DNA of 6,438 nt from Candidatus Fermentithermobacillaceae bacterium UBA3951 (GTDB lineage Bacteria; Bacillota; Sulfobacillia; Fermentithermobacillales; Fermentithermobacillaceae): the NCBI GenBank assembly GCA_002385465.1, contig DGDN01000111.1, positions 1 through 6,438 on the forward strand. The letters run 5' to 3'. The notes under the pieces were generated by a model. That model was not told the origin of the DNA. It did no database searches and saw nothing but the letters and a program-made list of their open reading frames with translations. Below are positions 1 to 5,243 of this stretch, piece by piece; positions within the stretch are counted from its first letter, which is position 1, and the number at the start of each line of letters is the position of its first letter. The position numbers were made by a program, and so were the translations under genes.

Positions 1-482
1 GCTTCTCGGGCTTTGCGTGCTCTCGCCCTCAACGTAGCAATAGGCGTAATCATAGTCGGCGCCAAACCAAGCCTCGTCGTCGGGGCTGATCTTATCCAGC
101 TTCTTGAGTTTGCCGGGCCAGAGGGTCAAAAGAGCCGCTTCCGTATCTCCGACCGCAACGTCTCCCGCGGCGTAACCCTGTTTGTTCGCGCGAAGGGTCT
201 TGCCCGGGAGCCTTGTCGAAGACTCTTCGTCGACGAAAAAGTGCGCGACCGGATGGCCCGTAACGTGGCCTGATATTTTTTGCTCCTCAACTGATTCGCA
301 GAAATACCGCTGTTACACGCTTCGCGATACGCTTCTTGGCCAATACCTGAGAACTCGCGCGGCAGTTGGTCTAGCCCTGTATCGACTGTGTAGGCAGTGA
401 CTGCCCATCCAACGAGCAAAACGATGGCCGCCGACAGGACAGACATCGCCAGTGTGCGAGACAACGCAGTTCTTCTAATCAC
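1..482 (-). pseudogene. Unrecognised membrane-anchored protein, frameshifted, C-terminus outside the window
   Basis: I do not recognise this protein. Translation starts at a GTG (482-480) with GGAGG seven bases upstream. Residues about 11-31 form one hydrophobic helix followed by a polar region, so it looks like a single-pass membrane or signal-anchored protein with an external domain. The starting frame reads coherently for about 69 codons, to a run of six A (minus strand, 276-281). It then becomes Arg/Ser-rich and stops at 126. The frame reached by adding one base there is fully open to the window edge and reads like protein (HVTGHPVAHFF, YAAGDVAVGDTEAALL, DDEAWFGADYDYAYCY). That second frame has a stop at 310-312 and no start codon before 270, so it needs the first frame. 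The two are best read as one gene with a one-base loss near 270-310. This could be a sequencing error, a true mutation or slippage on the A run. It lies 130 bases downstream of the beta-propeller gene, same strand. Confidence 0.6.
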
Positions 483-489
483 GGCGAAA

Positions 490-494
490 CCTCC
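490..494 (-). promoter_or_regulatory. Ribosome binding site GGAGG for the 482 GTG start
   Basis: GGAGG on the minus strand is separated by seven bases from the GTG at 482-480. This supports that start. I saw no convincing promoter or terminator in the remaining intergenic stretch (483-612), only short palindromes such as TCACGTGA (555-562) and GACCGGTC (591-598). Confidence 0.65.
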
Positions 495-612
495 GACCGA
501 GCTCTGTACCTGAGCGAAAGGTATGACTGTCGCCTTCTTTCCTCATTAGGAACCTCACGTGACCGCCTCCATACAATTCGGTTATCCATTGACCGGTCGC
601 CTCAAGCACAGC

Positions 613-2604
613 CTATGGTTGGTTTACCTGCGGCTTCAGTATGGAGACCTTCACACCTTCAGCGGTCTGGCAGGCCACCGCGATAAAGTCGGGGCCGGCA
701 AGCACCGAGTCGGTGTGGCGTATTAGGTCGTGAATGCCTACACCTGGTCCGTCCAGCCTCATCACCGCTTTAGTGGCCCGGTAGTCGCCCGCAAACCGGT
801 CGGCGGACCTGTACAGCATGTTGTCGAGGATCACGTAACGGAAGTCGCCGAGGTCTGGCACGTCCGATTGGACGCCGGGTTTCGCTACCGAGGTGCCGTC
901 GGAGAGGAGGAGGGTAGTCTCAGCACCCCAGTAGCCGGAAACAGGGAGCTGCGACGACGCGCCCTCCAAGAGCGTCACGTGACCCACAACTGAGTCGAGT
1001 CGCACGACGTAAGCCGGGCTCTTGGCCTTATAGGTCCAGACCGGCATACCTTCTTCGTCGAGCAGAGTGACATCGGTGTGGAAATCGTCCTTGCCGGAAA
1101 CTGCCTCGTAGAGCAGCAGGGTCTTGTCTCCAACCGGTTCCATGGATGTGAGGTAACCTTGGGGCCTGTCGTACCGCCACATCACTTGACCAGTGAGGAC
1201 GTCAAGGCAGGCGAGACCGGTCTTCGAGGGGTCAAAAAAGCTGCTGTAGTCCAGTAGCACCCTATCTTGGAGCACCAGCATGGGCTTTCCGTAATAACCG
1301 CTGCCGCCAATGGCGTGGCGCCATCTCACGTCGCCGCTCTCGATGTCGCGGGCAAGAACCTCTAGGGCGCCCTCCCGGAAGCAGAGTATGACTATCACAT
1401 CTCCTGCCACGCTTGTCTCATGAAGAGCCATAGACCCGTCTGAACCCTCAGGGATCTGGGTGACGGTCCACGGGACGGCCTCGGATTCTCTCGGTATGGC
1501 CACGAAGGCTGCCCACCCTGGGACCTCAGACGTAAGGTCGTCCCTGACACCTATCTGCACGAATGCGGAGTCCCCGAACACCCCCAAGCGAGCCGCCCAA
1601 TCTCTCCAGGGCTCATCCGGCGCTTCAGGCCAAAACCAGCCTTCCGGGGGAGCCAGCATCCAGGTGGTCTTGGATCCGGAGATAAGGTCAACTCTGTGCA
1701 ACACGATCTGCCCCGCTCCGGGGTCAAAGTCCTCCTTAGGGTCGGGACGGTCCAGGAACCAGCCAAATGACTCGGTCCACCCGGCGTCATTGACGGTTCC
1801 CAGGCCATCGGTCATCCAGAGGAGACTCCCGTTGTTGGCGTCAAAGGAGTAGAGCGCCCCGGACTTCTTGTCGAGGATGAGGATGCTGCCGGCGGCCTCT
1901 TGCACCTCCAGCGACTCCAGGTTCAGGTTTAGTTCGGTTGTTGTGGCTTCCCCGTTGGGGAAGCGGAACAGCACCGTCTCAGGGCCGCAGATCACCGCCA
2001 CTTCGCCGAGACGGCACCCTACCAGGCTCGTACGGTCCGGTGCTTCAAAGAGGTACGTCTCCGAGACCGCTAGAGCGGGCATAGCCAGGCTCCCCGGTTT
2101 CAGTTTGGTGACTGACACAGCCGGAATGACGACCCATGAGGTCCATGCCAAGGCTAAGATGAGGGCGCACGAGGATATCCGCGTCTTGAGGAACGCGCCT
2201 GGAGCCCCGGTCAGTCTGGGGATTCTACCTACCAGCGCGAGCAGCACCAAAGCCGCGGCACCGAGATAGGGTAGGAGTCTTACATTAAACAGTACCCTCT
2301 CATAGGTGAAAGCGACCAGAGGCTGTCCCTGAACCCAGTACCCCAGGAGGACTCCGGCCATCCCTGCGAGATATCGCCCTCCTGTGGGAAGGTTTACGCT
2401 CAGCCACGGCAAGGCGGCGGCCGGCCATCCCAAGACGCCAATGGCCATCAGGGCCTGGTGGATCTGCTGTCTCTGCATGTAGGGTAGCGGAGCGAAGCGA
2501 CACCAAAGGGCGGCTGCTACAAAGGCGGCGCTCAGGATCTTGGCGAGAAAGTCTGGCCTCACGAGGCTCGTTTTCTTTCTGACTCCGTCACTTTCCGCGC
2601 TCAC
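613..2604 (-). CDS. Membrane-anchored PQQ-like beta-propeller protein
   Basis: A protein of 663 residues with two parts. The first about 165 residues hold five probable membrane helices (roughly 21-40, 50-70, 76-93, 110-128 and 143-163). The remaining about 500 residues contain repeats of the PQQ-like (quinoprotein/YncE-type) propeller, recognisable by blades such as LYSFDANNGSLLWMTD, VLARDIESGDVRWRHA, GLACLDVLTGQVMWRYD and TLLDEEGMPVWTY, each a strand, a D-x-x-x-G turn and a closing Trp. Such propellers act as scaffolds or bind partners. I see no dehydrogenase-specific residues, so no enzyme activity is claimed. By topology the propeller probably faces outside. A TTG at 2610 would also open the frame, but GGAGG is only one base from it and exactly seven bases from the GTG at 2604, so I take GTG. 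The stop is TAG (615-613). No neighbour explains its role. Confidence 0.85.
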   Translation of the reverse strand: MSAESDGVRKKTSLVRPDFLAKILSAAFVAAALWCRFAPLPYMQRQQIHQALMAIGVLGWPAAALPWLSVNLPTGGRYLAGMAGVLLGYWVQGQPLVAFTYERVLFNVRLLPYLGAAALVLLALVGRIPRLTGAPGAFLKTRISSCALILALAWTSWVVIPAVSVTKLKPGSLAMPALAVSETYLFEAPDRTSLVGCRLGEVAVICGPETVLFRFPNGEATTTELNLNLESLEVQEAAGSILILDKKSGALYSFDANNGSLLWMTDGLGTVNDAGWTESFGWFLDRPDPKEDFDPGAGQIVLHRVDLISGSKTTWMLAPPEGWFWPEAPDEPWRDWAARLGVFGDSAFVQIGVRDDLTSEVPGWAAFVAIPRESEAVPWTVTQIPEGSDGSMALHETSVAGDVIVILCFREGALEVLARDIESGDVRWRHAIGGSGYYGKPMLVLQDRVLLDYSSFFDPSKTGLACLDVLTGQVMWRYDRPQGYLTSMEPVGDKTLLLYEAVSGKDDFHTDVTLLDEEGMPVWTYKAKSPAYVVRLDSVVGHVTLLEGASSQLPVSGYWGAETTLLLSDGTSVAKPGVQSDVPDLGDFRYVILDNMLYRSADRFAGDYRATKAVMRLDGPGVGIHDLIRHTDSVLAGPDFIAVACQTAEGVKVSILKPQVNQP

Positions 2605-2611
2605 GGTCAAA

Positions 2612-2616
2612 CCTCC
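2612..2616 (-). promoter_or_regulatory. Ribosome binding site that selects the GTG start at 2604
   Basis: GGAGG on the minus strand is seven bases before GTG 2604-2602 and only one base before the alternative TTG 2610-2608. The spacing decides for GTG. The surrounding bases closely resemble the start region of the next gene at 482. Confidence 0.75.
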
Positions 2617-2652
2617 GTCCGGAATCTTCAGACTATCCTCACATTAGTTGAC

Positions 2653-2831
2653 TTACTCGATGCGTCGTTTGTTCCAGAAAAAGAGAGGAGTGGGATTGGG
2701 CAGGGACCGATTGAGGACCAGCCCGATGTCGCGCCGAGCTCGGTCTCGCACTTGCGCGTGTGTCTCATGATGCTTTGAGCCAACACTAGGTTGTAGACGA
2801 AAAGGCCAAGAGCGACGAGAATTGCGATCAC
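2653..2831 (-). pseudogene. Small single-helix membrane protein remnant, frameshifted
   Basis: Unrecognised. A frame opening at GTG 2831 encodes a clear membrane helix (VIAILVALGLFVYNLVLAQS) and a basic stretch (RHTRK). It then turns into Ser/Pro/Thr-rich sequence and ends at 2628. Adding one base around 2745-2760 moves into a frame that reads more like protein (VRDRARRDIGLVLNRSLPNP, then TPLFFWNKRRIE) and stops at TAA 2655-2653. The repaired product would have about 60 residues. The GTG has no ribosome binding site, and an in-frame TAG lies just upstream (around 2842) with further hydrophobic codons beyond it, so the true start may be lost. It lies about 50 bases upstream of the beta-propeller gene on the same strand and could once have shared its transcript. 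The alternative is that none of it is coding. Confidence 0.35.
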
Positions 2832-2904
2832 AGGAACGGCCTAGACTACTCTGAAAGACAGCCAGCCGGCAATCGCAGCCGAAGACCGAAACACTCGCGT
2901 AAGC

Positions 2905-3093
2905 CTCACTTGGCCTCTGTGGGAACTCGCTGTCTTGAGAGAAGGGCAGATGCACGACCTCCTGGGAGATCGAGAGAAGGCTCTCAACTGTTACTGGCGG
3001 ATTCAGAACGAGGGCTCGGGACTCATCTCGGAGAAGGTTGAACTACTCCTGGACCAGCCGTTTGAGAGGCCCCACAGTGGGAGAGGCGATTAG
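2905..3093 (+). pseudogene. C-terminal TPR repeat remnant
   Basis: A plus-strand frame open from 2845 to the TAG at 3091-3093 reads, from about 2905, as a tetratricopeptide repeat: LAVLREGQMHDLLGDREKAL followed by NCYWRIQ, with the expected Leu, Gly, LG, Ala and Tyr positions of the 34-residue motif. It is followed by SEKVELLLDQPFERP, the kind of capping helix that often closes a TPR array. TPR proteins are protein-protein adaptors. Only one repeat is present and the front of the gene is missing. The only in-frame ATG (2950) falls inside the repeat and has a weak GAAGG nearby, so a free-standing 47-residue protein is possible but unlikely. I read it as the tail of a larger gene lost by deletion or rearrangement. 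The sequence between its front edge and the minus-strand remnant is probably the junction. Confidence 0.5.
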
Positions 3094-3096
3094 GGA

Positions 3097-3120
3097 TACC
3101 TCCGGGGCCTGCTAGAGGTA
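3097..3120. repeat. Inverted repeat TACCTC / GAGGTA after the TPR remnant
   Basis: A perfect 6-bp stem (3097-3102 with 3115-3120) around a 12-base loop begins four bases after the TPR stop and is followed by GTTTT. It could be a weak terminator for the old TPR gene, but the stem is short and the T run is brief. Confidence 0.25.
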
Positions 3121-3173
3121 GTTTTGGCTATTTCAGCCGGGAACGCCAGTAAGGAATGGAATGAGGATGAAAG

Positions 3174-3518
3174 ATGAACGTGTTTCTTTTCTTTACTTCC
3201 ATACTTGTGCCTTTCACGATGGCGCTCATTGGAGCCTGCTTTAGGAAGAACCCGCCCAAGCGAGTGAACTGGTTCTTCGGCTACCGGACTTCGCGCTCCA
3301 TGAAGAGCCAGGAGGCATGGGACTACGCCAACAGAAGGATGGGTGAGGTCTGGTGGAGCACGGGTCTAGTCACCGGGATTGCCTCCGTGCTGGTCGCCGC
3401 CTTTTGTTGGAGGAACCTCGAAGCCGCATCTTTATGGCTCATAGGATTCCAGATGCTCGTTATGCTGTTCACCGTAGTGGTTATCGAGCGAGACCTCAAG
3501 AGGAAGTTCGATGAATAA
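3174..3518 (+). CDS. SdpI-family small membrane protein
   Basis: A 114-residue protein with three probable membrane helices (about 2-23, 61-79 and 84-104) and a short charged tail. Between helices 1 and 2 lies the family signature: N32, GYRT (36-39), M43, then the acidic and aromatic pattern SQEAWDYAN (45-53). This matches the C-terminal SdpI/YhfL domain, named for Bacillus subtilis SdpI, which protects cells from the SdpC killing toxin and sequesters the repressor SdpR. Full-length SdpI is about twice as long. Many stand-alone short members exist and their function is unknown, so immunity is only a possibility. The ATG at 3174 is preceded by GAGG at seven bases. No sdpA, sdpB, sdpC or ArsR-type sdpR-like gene is seen in the window. 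I found no clear promoter; the gene stands alone between the TPR remnant and the antitoxin. Confidence 0.8.
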   Translation: MNVFLFFTSILVPFTMALIGACFRKNPPKRVNWFFGYRTSRSMKSQEAWDYANRRMGEVWWSTGLVTGIASVLVAAFCWRNLEAASLWLIGFQMLVMLFTVVVIERDLKRKFDE

Positions 3519-3554
3519 CCACTGTGTAGTCTCTCTATCGCAGCATCGATATTG

Positions 3555-3569
3555 CACTATTGACTAGTG
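3555..3569. promoter_or_regulatory. Candidate antitoxin operator CACTA-N5-TAGTG
   Basis: A perfect 5-bp inverted repeat with a 5-base centre (TTGAC) lies about 40 bases before the ribbon-helix-helix gene. Antitoxins of this fold commonly bind short inverted repeats in their own promoter. TTGCAC (3552-3557) and TTGACT (3560-3565) could be -35 elements, but no good -10 follows at the right spacing. The assignment is suggestive only. Confidence 0.25.
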
Positions 3570-3608
3570 ACTTTGCTACATGGGCAATGGTGCCGGGAGG
3601 GGACCTCG

Positions 3609-3830
3609 ATGCAGCTCAACATATATGTGCCCAAGGACAAGCAGGATATCGTGCGGAAACTTGATGCTGCGGCAAGGGCCCTAGGGAGGCCCAAGAACGA
3701 ACTGGTCATTGAAGCTCTTGAGAAGTACCTCCGGACCAACTCGCCTACTGTCAGGCTGGGCAAATATCCAACCAGGGTCATTGGCTCCCTATCTCGAACG
3801 GACATCTATGGGGATAGAGTGAAGGAATGA
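3609..3830 (+). CDS. vapB: Ribbon-helix-helix antitoxin, VapB-like
   Basis: A 73-residue protein. Residues 1-7 (MQLNIYV) form the DNA-binding beta strand. The two helices follow (KDKQDIVRKLDAAARALG and, after RPK, NELVIEALEKYL), giving the ribbon-helix-helix fold. The tail (LGKYPTRVIGSLSRTDIY, then GDRVKE) resembles toxin-binding tails of VapB partners. The role expected from the family is to dimerise, repress its own promoter and neutralise a PIN-domain RNase. A longer frame could start upstream at 3567, but the ATG at 3609 has GGAGG eight bases before it and begins exactly at the beta strand, so I chose it. Its stop overlaps the next start by four bases (ATGA), the classic antitoxin-toxin arrangement, but that toxin is truncated. 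The antitoxin itself looks complete and undamaged. Confidence 0.82.
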   Translation: MQLNIYVPKDKQDIVRKLDAAARALGRPKNELVIEALEKYLRTNSPTVRLGKYPTRVIGSLSRTDIYGDRVKE

Positions 3831-3919
3831 TCGTCGTCGATACCAATGTCTTCGATATGGACTACATAGAGAAGTTCATTAGCCATGAAGTGTCGGGACG
3901 CACATCCTGTTTCCGGTAG
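3827..3919 (+). pseudogene. vapC: Truncated VapC (PIN-domain toxin), first codons only
   Basis: Starting in the ATGA overlap with the antitoxin stop, the frame gives MIVVDTNVFD, the standard first strand of PIN-domain RNases including the first catalytic Asp (residue 5) and the conserved Thr-Asn. After about 20 further residues it meets TAG at 3917-3919, for 30 codons in total. VapC toxins usually have about 130 residues and need three or four acidic residues, so this product cannot form the active site. I found no downstream continuation of a PIN domain in the other plus frames up to 4487, so this looks like deletion or replacement of the 3' part, not a single frameshift. The break lies somewhere between 3857 and about 3900, where the next, unrelated reading frame begins to look coding. 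Confidence 0.7.
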
Positions 3920-3930
3920 GAAAGGATCCC

Positions 3931-4487
3931 ATGTTCGGGTCGAACCCGTCTTTGGCTTACAGGGCTTATGAAAACCTGGCCCGTTTCTACAACTCCCTGG
4001 TGCTGGGTACCAGAGACTTATGCCCTATGGGGGCGTTCTACGACGCGGACAGGTTTTTCACCATCCACGAGGATATCTACAGGGAGCGCCCTGAGATGTC
4101 TCCCAAAGAGATGCTCCTTGAGGGGATGGCGCGGTACTGGCCGGCGTCTACTTCGTCGGGCCCAACCCTCAGCACGACGAGATAGTGCCCCAGTTCCGTA
4201 GGGACGATTTCCTCAAGCTGAACAGCCGGAACGTCATGTTGGGGACCTTCTTGTTCTCATTGGGGTGCGCTCAGAAATTCTTGTTGGCCGACCCCCTCAT
4301 CTCCGACGCCCAGCATTTCTACAATGTTGCCTGCAAGTTGAATGTACGGGAGGCTGAGCCTGGCGCCACGGGCAATCAAATCCTGGCGAAAGAGCGAGCC
4401 TCGTACATGCCCTTTTACGGCTCCACTGCGATTGCGTTGAGAAAAGCCACACAGAAACCTGTTGACACATATTGTTGCGTGACTTAG
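3931..4487 (+). pseudogene. Unrecognised protein, about 185 residues, frameshifted
   Basis: I do not recognise the family. From ATG 3931 (AAGGA a few bases upstream) the frame reads LAYRAYENLARFYNSLVLGT, then AFYDADRFFTIHEDIYRERP, then MLLEGMARYW up to 4140. It then degrades and stops at 4185. The next frame continues smoothly as AGVYFVGPNPQHDEIVPQF, RRDDFLKLNSRN, VMLGTFLFSLGCAQKFLLAD and onwards to TAG 4485-4487. One added G in TGGCC at 4138-4142 joins the halves exactly. The product would be an aromatic-rich, probably soluble, helical protein. Coding-like codons also precede the ATG in the same frame (THILFPVGKDP, from about 3898), so the original start may have been lost at the junction with vapC. 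The last codons coincide with the -35 and -10 of the iron operon, so the natural 3' end may be lost as well. A frameshift by sequencing error is the main alternative to decay. Confidence 0.55.
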
Positions 4488-4490
4488 GAT
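4462..4490 (+). promoter_or_regulatory. Sigma-70 promoter of the dtxR-feoB operon
   Basis: A perfect -35 TTGACA (4462-4467), a 17-base spacer and TAGGAT (4485-4490, four of six matches to TATAAT) make the strongest promoter visible in the window. Transcription would start near 4497, leaving a leader of about 100 bases before the GTG at 4596. The -10 lies inside a TTAGG-N4-CCTAA palindrome, so a bound repressor would block RNA polymerase directly. The -35 lies within the last codons of the preceding damaged gene. Confidence 0.7.
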
Positions 4491-4497
4491 AACCTAA
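4484..4497. promoter_or_regulatory. DtxR/IdeR-type operator 1, TTAGG-N4-CCTAA
   Basis: A perfect 5-bp inverted repeat with a 4-base centre, matching the core arms of the known DtxR/IdeR box (TTAGG...CCTAA). It overlaps the -10 element of the promoter that drives a DtxR-type gene. The recognition helix of that protein (SGPSVS) is close to that of DtxR (SGPTVS), which supports binding to this type of site. Iron-dependent autorepression is the expected outcome. Confidence 0.72.
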
Positions 4498-4505
4498 AAT
4501 ATCTA

Positions 4506-4519
4506 CAAGGCATACCTAA
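4506..4519. promoter_or_regulatory. Possible DtxR operator 2, CAAGG-N4-CCTAA
   Basis: A degenerate copy of operator 1 with an intact CCTAA arm and AGG kept in the other arm, and the same 4-base centre. The two centres are 22 bp apart, about two helical turns, so two regulator dimers could sit on the same face of the DNA. It falls just downstream of the predicted transcription start. Confidence 0.45.
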
Positions 4520-4543
4520 TAGAATAAGTGTGGAATAGGCGCT

Positions 4544-4562
4544 GACACCGGACCCAGGTGTT
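4544..4562 (+). other. Small hairpin in the dtxR leader
   Basis: GACACC (4544-4549) can pair with GGTGTT (4557-4562) around a 7-base loop; the outer pair is G-T. It lies between the promoter and the ribosome binding site. No T tract follows, so it is not a terminator. Any role is unknown. Confidence 0.2.
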
Positions 4563-4595
4563 CGGCGAGGCCTGACGGCAAGGAGGCTGGAAACT

Positions 4596-5243
4596 GTGGC
4601 CCAGCGATTTGAAAGCCAGGAAGAATACCTCGAACAGATCTACAGGATAGATCCCGCGGGACGAGTGCCTTTTTCCGAGCTCGTGAAAGCTTTGGGTGTA
4701 AGTGGCCCGTCCGTTAGCGAAATGTGCCGCAGCCTCGCCGCGAAAGGTTTGGTTGAATATACACCTCGAGTCGGCGTGGCGCTCACCGACGAAGGGCGAA
4801 AAGAGGCCAGAAAGCTCATCCGGAGACACAGGCTGGCAGAGCGCTTGCTGACTGACCTGGTAGGCCTCCCGTGGGAACGTGCCCATGATGAAGCCTGCAA
4901 GTATGAACACATCATATCTGAGGAAGTTGAGGAGCTCTTGGCAGGCGCTTTTCCAGACACCTGTCCCCACGGGAATCCAATAGACGGGATAGACCGGACG
5001 GTTCCTCCCGCCCAGCCACTCACCTCTCTTGATCTGGGGGCTCCGGCTGAAGTCGTGCGGATTGAGCGCGAGGAATCCCAGGTGCTCAAGTACTTGGCTC
5101 ACCTTGGCCTGGTTCCGGGAGCCAGCGTCAAAGTGATGGACCGCGCTCCCCTCAACGGTCCGCTCCTCATCTCCGTAGGCGACGCCAATTACGCCTTGGG
5201 GCGTGATGTCGCTGACCGGGTTATGGTCAGGAGGGATGGTTGA
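4596..5243 (+). CDS. dtxR: Iron-dependent DtxR/IdeR-type repressor with C-terminal FeoA-like domain
   Basis: A 215-residue cytoplasmic metal-sensing repressor. A winged helix occupies residues 6-65 (recognition segment GVSGPSVSEMCRSL). The dimerisation and metal region at 70-130 contains HRLAERLLTD and HDEACKYEHIIS, nearly identical to DtxR. An SH3-like FeoA domain fills about 141-215 (LAHLGLVPGASVKV, ALGRDVADRV). Aligned with DtxR, ancillary ligands H78, E82 and H97 and primary ligands C101, E104 and H105 are all present. The Cys favours Fe(II) sensing over the Mn-type MntR, which has Glu there. The Met10 position is Glu (E10), which is unusual for DtxR. The GTG start has AAGGAGG nine bases upstream. 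Two TTAGG-type operators sit in its promoter, indicating autoregulation. Its TGA overlaps the feoB ATG by one base, so the two are cotranscribed and probably translationally coupled. Confidence 0.92.
   Translation: MAQRFESQEEYLEQIYRIDPAGRVPFSELVKALGVSGPSVSEMCRSLAAKGLVEYTPRVGVALTDEGRKEARKLIRRHRLAERLLTDLVGLPWERAHDEACKYEHIISEEVEELLAGAFPDTCPHGNPIDGIDRTVPPAQPLTSLDLGAPAEVVRIEREESQVLKYLAHLGLVPGASVKVMDRAPLNGPLLISVGDANYALGRDVADRVMVRRDG

Noticed and set aside
1460..2269. Plus-strand open frames inside the propeller gene
   Set aside because: Low-complexity Ser/Arg/Pro translations without ribosome binding sites, shadows of the 613-2604 coding strand.
3121..3173. Possible promoter TTGGCT with a downstream -10 before the SdpI-family gene
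   Set aside because: The hexamer at 17-base spacing (CAGTAA) matches the -10 consensus too poorly.
3857..4487. The 3931-4487 protein as the displaced remainder of the PIN toxin
   Set aside because: Neither frame shows the later conserved acidic residues of PIN domains in a plausible arrangement, and the two-frame protein is longer than the missing VapC part.
4545..4561. Rho-independent terminator between the damaged gene and dtxR
   Set aside because: The hairpin is only five to six base pairs and no T run follows; it lies after the promoter, in the dtxR leader.
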